From positions 186,001-250,000 of the forward strand of contig CAXXLG010000002.1 in NCBI GenBank assembly GCA_963674495.2: a stretch of 64,000 nt of DNA. The letters are read 5' to 3'. This stretch comes from RGIG3178 sp963674495 (GTDB taxonomy: Bacteria > Bacillota > Clostridia > Christensenellales > QAND01). Below are positions 33,546-41,318 of the stretch, one piece after another (the stretch's first letter is position 1; each line of letters opens with the position of its first letter). A program made the position numbers and the translations under genes. The notes under the pieces are model-generated. The model ran no database searches. It was not told the origin of the DNA and saw only the letters and a program-made list of their open reading frames with translations.

Positions 33546-33755
33546 ATGCATTGCGCATTTTGCCGAGTGGTCGGTATTCAAAATCAGCAGAGCAAAACCC
33601 AAGTCAGAAACGCGCTGCTGAAGCTGCCGGGCGTTATGACGGTGGAAATTGATGTGGATCAAGGTACGGCCCGTGTCCGTTACAATCAGCCCGCTACCAA
33701 TTACGATATCATGCGCTGCATCGAGGACACCGGCTTTAGCGTCGAGCGGTTATGA
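33546..33755 (+). CDS. Small heavy-metal-associated-fold protein lacking the canonical CxxC site
   Basis: 69-residue protein; ATG after GGGAGGAGACAG. From residue 9 it aligns with copper-chaperone HMA domains: VGIQNQQSKTQVRNALLKLP, GVMTVEIDVDQGTARVRYN, IMRCIEDTGFSVERL. In the HMA loop GMTCxxCxxxV, the positions of both metal-binding Cys are taken by Asn and Ser (GIQNQQSKTQV). A separate CAFC lies at residues 3-6. It may bind metal by a moved site or act without metal. An HD-domain gene follows within 45 bases. Confidence 0.72.
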   Translation: MHCAFCRVVGIQNQQSKTQVRNALLKLPGVMTVEIDVDQGTARVRYNQPATNYDIMRCIEDTGFSVERL

Positions 33756-33800
33756 TACGCCTTTTTATCCCGGCTGCAAAATTCATAACGGAGCATTGAC

Positions 33801-34442
33801 ATGGAAAACCCGACTTCACTGTTTCACATTCTTGATCGGCACATCGTCGATGACGAAAAACCGTCCCTCTTTTTAGAAAGCGCGGCAGGTATGCCCGCAT
33901 TCCATTTGTATCCGTTCTCCATGCTGTTGCGCCTTCAGAACACGCCGCAGTCTAAAAAGCACCATCCGGAGGGCAACGTATGGAACCATACGCTGTTGGT
34001 GACCGACGAGGCCGCCTGGCGTAAAGCTCAGAGCAGTGACGCGCGCGCGTTCATGTGGGCGGCACTGCTACATGACATCGGCAAATTCGATACAACCGAA
34101 TTCCGCCGGGGCCGCATTACCGCCTATGATCACGATAAGGTGGGCGCGGAGCTAACACACCGATTTTTGGACGTGTTCCGTTGTGATCCATCGTTTATAC
34201 GCAACGTGGTATCGCTGGTACGATGGCATATGCAAATCCTCTATGTATTGAAGGATCTGCCCTATGCCGACATTCCCGCCATGAAAAGGGAGGCAAACCT
34301 TCATGACGTCGCATTGCTCTGTCTGTGCGACAGGCTGGGCCGTGTTGGATCAGACGCTGATATGGAAGAAAAAAATCGCCGGGCTTTTCTGCAACGTATC
34401 CAATCAGAGCCAAAGCCAACCACACAGGGCAATTCCTCCTGA
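33801..34442 (+). CDS. HD-domain phosphohydrolase
   Basis: 213 residues. The HD metal site is seen as His in GNVWNHTLLVTDEAAW, the HD pair in ALLHDIGKFDTTEF, and DHDKVGAELTHRFLDVF followed by VRWHMQIL. The layout resembles the HD domain attached to tRNA nucleotidyltransferases and small nucleotide phosphohydrolases, but no nucleotidyltransferase domain is present. Substrate unknown. It likely shares a transcript with the HMA-like gene before it. Confidence 0.85.
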   Translation: MENPTSLFHILDRHIVDDEKPSLFLESAAGMPAFHLYPFSMLLRLQNTPQSKKHHPEGNVWNHTLLVTDEAAWRKAQSSDARAFMWAALLHDIGKFDTTEFRRGRITAYDHDKVGAELTHRFLDVFRCDPSFIRNVVSLVRWHMQILYVLKDLPYADIPAMKREANLHDVALLCLCDRLGRVGSDADMEEKNRRAFLQRIQSEPKPTTQGNSS

Positions 34443-34760
34443 TTGCTTCAACGGGTTGCAGGCAGGAATGGATAATAACCTCTGATCCTCAACATGCTTT
34501 TTATAAACAATTTTATCTGTCTTCAATGAAAGATCATAAGGGCAAGCGCCTTCTTATACCTTAACAGGGTTGGCGGAATTTGAGCATCTTCCAATAAAAT
34601 CCTTTTCATACCATAGCCACCTCAATTATCCAAGGAAAATTTTTCACGACTTTAACTACTTTGAATGTATGAATTCTATAAAATATGGTTGCCATTAAGC
34701 TTTATGTGCGTTATTATATGCATAGATTGGTTATTGTGACTTATAGTGGGAGAATATTCA
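34443..34760. other. AT-rich spacer after the HD-domain gene
   Basis: About 320 bases, clearly richer in A and T than the flanking genes. It holds no supported gene. It introduces the broken gene that follows, so this patch may have a different origin from its surroundings. Confidence 0.5.
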
Positions 34761-35232
34761 ATGGCAACGTATGTAACCAGCACATGTTTACATTGCGGAA
34801 AGCCAATACGAATAATGGAGTCAAAAAGGGCTTACGCATATGGATCGCCGTTGAGGGTTTGCGAATTTTGTGGCAATACATCGATAAGTACTATCATGAA
34901 ATTGCTTTTAAAAATATTAATTGGATTCATGAAAAAAAGCTAAAAGCTGGAAATATCGTATTTATCCTTTTTGGTTGTTTTTTATGCTTTGTTCCATACA
35001 GTCCTTTACCGCTTCATATTTGGATGATCACTCAATGGGCTGGATTTTCCTGGTTTTCGGTTTAATCCTCATCGTATCTGATATATGGTCTATCGTAGAT
35101 GACCTAAAAGCCTTTAGCGTACGTGTTAAGACACTTGAGAAAAAATATGCTTCTTTGGAACGGATAAAGGATAAGAACTATGTTTGTTTTCTAAAAGATG
35201 CCGGTATTCCCGTTCCAGATAAATTCCTTTGA
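34761..35232 (+). pseudogene. Broken zinc-ribbon membrane protein gene
   Basis: The first frame starts MATYVTSTCLHCGKPIRIME and reads to a second Cys pair (CEFCGN), giving a zinc ribbon. One base appears missing near 34880: the next frame continues YIDKYYHEIAFKNINWIHEK, KLKAGNIVFILFGCFL with a membrane segment. A second shift near 35000-35030 leads into DDHSMGWIFLVFGLILIVSD, a coiled stretch (VRVKTLEKKYASLERIKDKN) and AGIPVPDKFL. Joined, it would be a protein of about 155 residues with an N-terminal zinc ribbon, two membrane helices and a short C-terminal helix. Family not recognised. Confidence 0.65.
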
Positions 35233-35416
35233 CCGAATGCCTTTTCTACATCTTGCCCTAAATGCAATGGATATCCCAATCCATTTCTCTCGTTTATAAA
35301 ACCCCTTTTATCTCATTATCCATGCCTGTTTTTAAAACCGTTAAAACAGCGACAGCCGTAGGTTAAATGAGGCTTATGCCCTTATTCCTCGATTGGGCGG
35401 CGGACGGGTATAAATA

Positions 35417-38236
35417 CTATCCTTCCGCCTGTTCCACCGATTCGACCTCGTATTCTACTCCTTCCACCGCTTTTTGCAACGCATCCGCCGCAACGTCCGG
35501 CTCTGCTTCCACGTCAGCCGTACCCTCCTCAAGGTTCACAACAGCGCTTTGCACGCCAACGACGGCGGACAGGGCCTTTTCAACCCGGCCCTTACAGTGC
35601 TCACACGTCATACCGCCGATTTTTATTCGCCAGCGTACAACGGCCTTTTGGGCACGATCGCTCCGCACCACGGACACAACCTCGTATTCCTCTTCTTCCA
35701 CCACCTTTTGCAGCATATCTACCGTGACATCCGGCGCCGCGCCTATGGTGGCCGTCCCTTCATCGAGGTTCACAATAGCGCTTTGTACCCCGACCACGCC
35801 GGTCAACGCCTTCTCAACCCGGCCCTTGCAGTGCACACACGTCATACCACCCACCTGCATGACCCATTGCGTTTGTGCAGCCTGCTCGAGCGGACACGCT
35901 TCCGCCGGTCGTTGCAGTTGTTCATCCGCGATCAGCGTTTCCACCTCCATGCTGCTATGCGGCGTTTCTCTCTGCCGGACGCGCGCCTTTTTCGGATCGA
36001 ACAGCTTGAGCCTGAGCGCGTTTGTCACCACAAATATGGAACTAAAACTCATCGCCGCCGCTGCAATCATGGGATTGAGCTTAAGCTCTAATAGCGGATA
36101 CAGTACGCCCGCCGCCAGCGGTATCCCGATCACATTGTAGAAGAACGCCCAGAATAGGTTTTGTTTGATGTTGCGTATCGTTGCCCTGGAGAGCGAAAAC
36201 GCGTTGACCGCATCCATCAGATCGTTCTTGATTAAAACGATGTCCGCCGATTCAATGGCAACGTCGGTGCCTGCACCGATGGCAATGCCCACGTCCGCAC
36301 GAACCAATGCGGGAGCATCGTTCACGCCGTCACCAATCATGGCCACCTTATGGCCCTGCTCCTGCAACCGACGCACCCAAAGTTCCTTATCCTGCGGCAG
36401 CACCTGCGCGATGACGTGGCGGATGCCCGCCTGCTGAGCCACAGCTTTGGCCGTCTTCTCGTTGTCGCCGGTGAGCATAAACACATCCAGACCCATGCGC
36501 TCCATCGCAGCCACCGCCTCACGGCTGGTCGGCTTGATCACATCGGCAACGGCGATCACACCCAGCGCCTTTTGTCCCCGTGCGACATACAATACGGTCT
36601 TGCCCTGCTGCGATAGATCCTGCCCATCCGCGCGTATTTCGATATGGAATCGCTCCATCATGGCGGCATTGCCCACCATGATGTTCTCATCGTTGATGGT
36701 GCACGCGATGCCTGCGCCGGCATAGGACTGCAGATCCTTCGCCTTGATAAGCTCCAAATTGTGCTCTTTTGCATAATCCACCACCGCCTGCCCCAACGGA
36801 TGCTCACTGAGCACTTCGGCGGACGCTGCCAAAGAAATCAATGCATCCTCGCCGTCTTTGTTCCATACTAGAACATCCGTTACCTGCGGCTTGCCCGCCG
36901 TAACGGTGCCGGTCTTGTCCAGTATAACGGTATCCACGGTATGTGCGATCTCCAAACTTTCCGCGGACTTAATCAATATCCCCAGCTCCGCGCCTTTGCC
37001 CGTTCCCACCATGATGGCGGTGGGCGTGGCAAGTCCCAGCGCGCACGGGCAGGATATAACCAAAACCGCGATGCCGATGGACAGCGCAAACCCGATGGCC
37101 GCGCCCGCAACCATCCATACCACGGCGGAGAGCAAGGCAATGCTCATCACCACCGGCACGAAAATCCCGCTGACCTTATCCGCCAGTTTGGCAATGGGCG
37201 CCTTGCTCGCGCCCGCCTGTTCAACCAGGCGTATGATCTGCGCAAACGTCGTATCGTCCCCCACCTTGGTGGCGCGGAACGTAAAATAGCCGCTCTTATT
37301 GATGGTGGAGCCGATGACCTTGCTCCCCTTTTCCTTATCCACCAGCGCGCTCTCGCCGGTTAGGGCCGATTCGTCCACCGCGCCGTGCCCTTCGATCACC
37401 TCGCCGTCCACGGGGATGCCCTGCCCGGTACGAACCACCAGCGTATCCCCCACAGAAACATCTTCGACCGGCACTTCAACCTCCTGTCCATCGCGCAGCA
37501 CCACAGCGGTCTTGGGCGCGAGGAACAATAGCTTCTCGATCGCTTCGGACGTCTTGCCCTTGCTGCGTGCCTCCAGAAATTTACCCACCGTAATCAGCGT
37601 TAAAATCACGCCGGCGGACTCGTAGTACAAATCCATACCGTATGTGTGGGCCAGGTGTATCTGCCCCTGTCCGAGTGCATTCGCCATTAAAAACAGCATC
37701 CATGTACTGTATAAAACCGCAGCGGATGCGCCCACACCAATGAGCGAATCCATATTGGGCGCGCGGTTATAGAGCGCACGGAAACCGCCCGTAAAATAGT
37801 GACGGTTAATCACCAAAATGGGCGCGGTGAGCACCAACTGCGTCAAGGCGTTGACCATGGCATTTTCCGTGCCGATTAAAAACGTCGGCAGTGGCGCGCC
37901 CATCATGTGCCCCATCGCCAGGTACAACAGCGGAACCATAAAACACAGCGACGTGATCAGTCGCTCGCGTACAACTTTAGCCTCCGCTTTGGCGGGATCC
38001 TCCTTTGACTGCGCCGCCGCCCCGCTGTCCTTTATATACGCGCCGTATCCCGCACCCGCCACTGCCTTGATGATATCTGCATTGGTTATGGTGTTTTCGT
38101 CAAAGGTGACCGTCATATTGTTTTGCAAAAGGTTGACCGCCACGTCCAAAACGCCCTTAAGCTTGTGCACGCTCTTGTCCACGTGTGCACTGCACGCGCT
38201 GCACGTCATGCCGGTCACTTCAAATCGCTGCTTCAT
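35417..38236 (-). CDS. copA: Copper-transporting P1B-type ATPase with HMA domains at both ends
   Basis: Cu(+) exporter of 939 residues. An N-terminal HMA domain (VTGMTCSACSAHVDKSVHKL) is followed by eight membrane helices with the ion site ISCPCALGLATPTAIM, actuator TGES, phosphorylation loop ILDKTGTVTAGK, the SEHPLGQAVV nucleotide-domain motif, MLTGDNEKTAKAVA and AMIGDGVNDAPALVRAD. After the last helices come a linker and two further HMA domains (GGMTCVHCKGRVEKALTGVV; GGMTCEHCKGRVEKALSAVV), almost identical to each other. Typical CopA has only N-terminal HMA domains. A divergent promoter is present. No CsoR or CopZ gene is adjacent. Confidence 0.95.
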   Translation of the reverse strand: MKQRFEVTGMTCSACSAHVDKSVHKLKGVLDVAVNLLQNNMTVTFDENTITNADIIKAVAGAGYGAYIKDSGAAAQSKEDPAKAEAKVVRERLITSLCFMVPLLYLAMGHMMGAPLPTFLIGTENAMVNALTQLVLTAPILVINRHYFTGGFRALYNRAPNMDSLIGVGASAAVLYSTWMLFLMANALGQGQIHLAHTYGMDLYYESAGVILTLITVGKFLEARSKGKTSEAIEKLLFLAPKTAVVLRDGQEVEVPVEDVSVGDTLVVRTGQGIPVDGEVIEGHGAVDESALTGESALVDKEKGSKVIGSTINKSGYFTFRATKVGDDTTFAQIIRLVEQAGASKAPIAKLADKVSGIFVPVVMSIALLSAVVWMVAGAAIGFALSIGIAVLVISCPCALGLATPTAIMVGTGKGAELGILIKSAESLEIAHTVDTVILDKTGTVTAGKPQVTDVLVWNKDGEDALISLAASAEVLSEHPLGQAVVDYAKEHNLELIKAKDLQSYAGAGIACTINDENIMVGNAAMMERFHIEIRADGQDLSQQGKTVLYVARGQKALGVIAVADVIKPTSREAVAAMERMGLDVFMLTGDNEKTAKAVAQQAGIRHVIAQVLPQDKELWVRRLQEQGHKVAMIGDGVNDAPALVRADVGIAIGAGTDVAIESADIVLIKNDLMDAVNAFSLSRATIRNIKQNLFWAFFYNVIGIPLAAGVLYPLLELKLNPMIAAAAMSFSSIFVVTNALRLKLFDPKKARVRQRETPHSSMEVETLIADEQLQRPAEACPLEQAAQTQWVMQVGGMTCVHCKGRVEKALTGVVGVQSAIVNLDEGTATIGAAPDVTVDMLQKVVEEEEYEVVSVVRSDRAQKAVVRWRIKIGGMTCEHCKGRVEKALSAVVGVQSAVVNLEEGTADVEAEPDVAADALQKAVEGVEYEVESVEQAEG

Positions 38237-38271
38237 GGGCTCCCTCCCAATTCAATATTCTTTCTTCTTGT

Positions 38272-38300
38272 ATCATAACGGATAATACACCGTATGTAAA
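38272..38300 (-). promoter_or_regulatory. Promoter of copA with a dyad in the spacer
   Basis: Minus strand: -35 TTTACA, 17-base spacer, -10 TATGAT, about 35 bases before the start. An imperfect dyad ATACGG...CCGTTAT spans the spacer, where a metal-sensing repressor could bind. Confidence 0.65.
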
Positions 38301-38350
38301 TGTGACTCACTCACACCGGCTTCATACACGTATATATGAATTGTGCCGCT

Positions 38351-38371
38351 GTCTTTCATCAAATGAAAGAC
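38351..38371. promoter_or_regulatory. Perfect inverted repeat upstream of the enolase-like/kinase-like cluster
   Basis: Arms GTCTTTCAT and ATGAAAGAC with a three-base CAA centre, perfect over nine pairs, about 155 bases before the first gene of the cluster and 115 bases from copA. It is AT-rich and lacks a T-tract, which suits an operator better than a terminator. The regulator is not encoded nearby. Confidence 0.6.
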
Positions 38372-38525
38372 ATTGTGAAATACATTGAATACAAGGGATA
38401 TGATATTGAATTTATTGACATAAAAAGCAATAATGACATGCAAGGTCGTTCAAAAGCAGTATGCTTCTTGGACGGTTGAAGTACCGCAATATACCGTGCG
38501 GATACACGAGAGGAGCCATACTATT

Positions 38526-39815
38526 ATGTCCGGAACAGAAATCAAACAAGTTACAGCACGCCAGGTCATGACGCGCAGACGTCATCCCGGTGTTGAAGCA
38601 ACGGTGGTAACGAAAAACGGCGCGGAGGGCGTGGCCGTATGCACGGCCGGCGTTTCTATCGGAACGCATGAGATTAAATTCGCGTACGACGAAGGACCTC
38701 GCTGGAAGGGCAAAGGCGTGATGGGCGCTGTCAACAACGTCAACGATGTCATCGCACCGGCTCTGATTGGTTTGGATTGCCAAGACCAGATGTCCATTGA
38801 CAACGCCATGCTGAACATCTGTCCAAACGCCAAGGTGGCGCTGGGCGGCAACGCGGTGGCGGCGGTATCGGCCGCGGCATTAAAAGCGGGCGCCATGAGT
38901 TTGAATATTCCGCTATACCAACATATCGGCGGTGCCAACGCAATGTATCTACCCGTGCCCGGCATCATCGCGGTTACCGGCAGCGAACGCTACGGCGGAG
39001 ACGCCAAGCGCTCGGGCGGCAAGCCCTCCCATTCATTGATGTGCTATGGGTTTGACACATTCACCGATGCATCCTATGCGGGTTGGGAGCTTGATTCTCT
39101 TATCAGAGAGGTTTATAAGGAAAAATTTGATATCGGTGTGGGCGGTGGCGGAACGGGCATTCCCGAATTCCCCAAGGGTACGTTTAAGAGCGATCGGGAG
39201 ATCTGGGATCTGCTAGTTGAAATCATCGATCAGGCAGGATACACCGGCAAGGTCGGCATCCAGGTGGACGTCGCGGCGGACACCTATTTCAACAAGGACG
39301 ACCAGAAATACTACGGCATCTTCTCCGAGGAACCCAAGACACGGGACGATATGATGAAGTGGTACGAGGAAATGGTCAAAAACTGGCCGTTCGTGATCAT
39401 CGAGGACCCGTTCAACGAGAACGATTACGACAGTCATGCCGAGCTTGTCAACCGTATCGACATCCAAGTGGTGGGCGACGACCTTTTCACAACCAATCCC
39501 GAGCGTGTGGCGTACGGCATTTCAAAGGGTGCAGCGAACACGGTGCTACTCAAGGTCAACCAGGTGGGCACCATCACCGAATCGCTTGAAATGATTCAGC
39601 TTGCCTACAAGTACAACTACGGTGTGATGCCGTGCGAAAGCCGCGGCGAAGGTGATACCATCGCGGATTACTGTGTGGGCATCAACGCAGGCTCGGTCAG
39701 GGAGAGCGCTATCGGCGATGCAGGCAACCGCTTTTTGAAAATCGAAGCAGAGCTGGGAAGCCGCGCCAAATTCATGGGCGCGAAGGGTCTAAAGGGCAAA
39801 CGCTTCCAGGGCTGA
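38526..39815 (+). CDS. Divergent enolase-like protein A1
   Basis: 429 residues, the same length and fold order as enolase; ATG after GAGGAG. Retained by eye alignment (yeast numbers): the mobile loop with S39 (GVSIGTHEI), Mg ligands D246 (QVDVAADTYF), E295 (VIIEDPFNEND) and D320 (VVGDDLFTTNPERV), and base K345 (VLLKVNQVGT). Changed: the H159 loop (TGSERYGG for NGGSHAGG), E168 (LMCYGFD for LQEFMI), the acid E211 (GVGGGGTGIPEF for VGDEGGFAP), H373-R374-S375 (PCESRGEGD for SHRSGETED) and K396 (Arg in GSVRES). Probably a lyase for a substrate other than 2-phosphoglycerate. First gene of a four-gene cluster. Confidence 0.85.
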   Translation: MSGTEIKQVTARQVMTRRRHPGVEATVVTKNGAEGVAVCTAGVSIGTHEIKFAYDEGPRWKGKGVMGAVNNVNDVIAPALIGLDCQDQMSIDNAMLNICPNAKVALGGNAVAAVSAAALKAGAMSLNIPLYQHIGGANAMYLPVPGIIAVTGSERYGGDAKRSGGKPSHSLMCYGFDTFTDASYAGWELDSLIREVYKEKFDIGVGGGGTGIPEFPKGTFKSDREIWDLLVEIIDQAGYTGKVGIQVDVAADTYFNKDDQKYYGIFSEEPKTRDDMMKWYEEMVKNWPFVIIEDPFNENDYDSHAELVNRIDIQVVGDDLFTTNPERVAYGISKGAANTVLLKVNQVGTITESLEMIQLAYKYNYGVMPCESRGEGDTIADYCVGINAGSVRESAIGDAGNRFLKIEAELGSRAKFMGAKGLKGKRFQG

Positions 39816-39838
39816 TAATCTCGCAGGGGGGAATTACG

Positions 39839-41296
39839 ATGAGAATCCACAATGCAGATAGTCTGACCTCTCACGGCAATGTGGCGGGACGGCGGGACAT
39901 GGTCGCAATCCTTGAAGCGGGATTGCAGGCCGCGGATCCGTACAACAACACCAAGAAGCTGGTAAAGCGGAAGGGCGACAAGCTCATCGTAGGCAATTTG
40001 GACTTTGAGGTGGACGGCGATCCGAATTCCGGCATCGACGAATACAGCCTCAATGAGATTGATCGAATCTATGTGGTAGGTGCGGGCAAGGGATCACAGC
40101 GCGTCGCGCTGGCGTTGGAGGAGATCCTGGGGGACCGTCTAACCGGCGGCCACATCATAGGAAAGCACGGCGACGAGATCATTTTAAAGAAGATCGGTGT
40201 AACACTGGGAGGCCATCCCACCCCGGACAAGTACTGCGCAATCGGGTGTGAAAACATCCTTCAATTTGCAGCGGACACGACCGAGCGCGACCTTGTGTTC
40301 ACCGTGGGCGCAAACGGTTTTTCCGCGCTGATGACGTTGCCCGCACAGGGTATCACCATCGACGAGGTCGAGTATGTGACCTATATGATGCAGATCGAAA
40401 AAGGCGTAGCCACCGAAGAACTCAACGTCATCCGCAATCACGTTGACCAGATGAAGGGTGGGCGGTTTGCAAGGCACTTTGCGCCCGCCCGCATGGTGCA
40501 TATCGAAGCGATTGACATCAGCCGCGCCGGTGCGGGCAAACGCGGCACCTACGAGGAACTTTTGAAAAACAACATATGGCTACACAACCTCTCCGAGGGT
40601 ACTTCGTTTGAGCAGGCTGTCAAAATACTCAAGTTCTGGGACGCGTGGGAGCGGACGCCCGCATCCATCCGCAAGCATCTGGAAACGGCGCGGCCGGAGG
40701 ATGAAACCGTCAAATTCGACGATTACATAAAGATGAACTTCCGCGTATTCGGCGTCATGCCAAAGGACAAGACGGTGTTCCCCGCCGCCAAGGAAAAAGC
40801 GCGGGCGCTTGGCTATACCCCTTATGTCTTTGCGGAATTCTTCCGCTTGGAAGCGCGCGAAGCAGGGCTGGCCGTGGCCAACATGGCACAGACTATACAG
40901 GACATCGGCGAGCCGGTCAAACCGCCGTGCGCGCTCATTTCCGGCGGCGAGCTGTTGGTAACGGTGGGCGATGAAACCGGTGTGGGTGGCAGGAACCAGG
41001 AATACGTCCTGTCGGCGGCACTGCAAATCAAGGATCGAAACATCGTATTCGGCGCGGTGGACACCGACGGCACGGACGGCCCGGGCGGCCGTTTTTCGCC
41101 GGACGCACCCACTTGCCTGGGCGGCGGCATTACCGACGGTGAAACGCTGCGCGAAGCCAGGGATAAGGGCGTGGACATCCGCGAAGCGCTCAAACGCCAT
41201 GCTACGAGCAAGGCGCTTTGGGATCTGGACAGCGGCATCCACATCGAGCACAACATCAGCGTAGGCGATTTGGGCATTGTACTCATCAAGGAATAA
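39839..41296 (+). CDS. Divergent glycerate 2-kinase-like protein B1 (MOFRL/DUF4147 family)
   Basis: 485 residues, 24 bases after A1, with a GGGGGAATTACG leader. Class II glycerate kinases phosphorylate the 2-hydroxyl of glycerate using ATP. Family blocks seen: YVVGAGKGSQRVALALEEIL, GDRLTGGHIIGKHGDE, LGGHPTPDKYC, LNVIRNHVDQMKGGRFARHF, ISGGELLVTVGDETGVGGRN (then QEY) and DTDGTDGPGG. The usual catalytic loop SGGGSALL is replaced by GANGFSALM, and NAVRKHLS by NVIRNHVD, so the substrate is probably not plain glycerate. It is longer than usual (about 400-450) because of insertions around residues 220-310. Confidence 0.85.
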   Translation: MRIHNADSLTSHGNVAGRRDMVAILEAGLQAADPYNNTKKLVKRKGDKLIVGNLDFEVDGDPNSGIDEYSLNEIDRIYVVGAGKGSQRVALALEEILGDRLTGGHIIGKHGDEIILKKIGVTLGGHPTPDKYCAIGCENILQFAADTTERDLVFTVGANGFSALMTLPAQGITIDEVEYVTYMMQIEKGVATEELNVIRNHVDQMKGGRFARHFAPARMVHIEAIDISRAGAGKRGTYEELLKNNIWLHNLSEGTSFEQAVKILKFWDAWERTPASIRKHLETARPEDETVKFDDYIKMNFRVFGVMPKDKTVFPAAKEKARALGYTPYVFAEFFRLEAREAGLAVANMAQTIQDIGEPVKPPCALISGGELLVTVGDETGVGGRNQEYVLSAALQIKDRNIVFGAVDTDGTDGPGGRFSPDAPTCLGGGITDGETLREARDKGVDIREALKRHATSKALWDLDSGIHIEHNISVGDLGIVLIKE

Positions 41297-41318
41297 ACCA
41301 ACAAAGGAGAATCGTATT

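Noticed and set aside
38433..38525. Longer start for the first enolase-like gene
   Set aside because: The extra 31 residues have no family similarity and no ribosome binding site; the ATG at 38526 follows GAGGAG.
38526..39815. A1 as the ordinary housekeeping enolase
   Set aside because: Key catalytic and phosphate-binding residues are replaced and a second copy with the same losses lies in the cluster.
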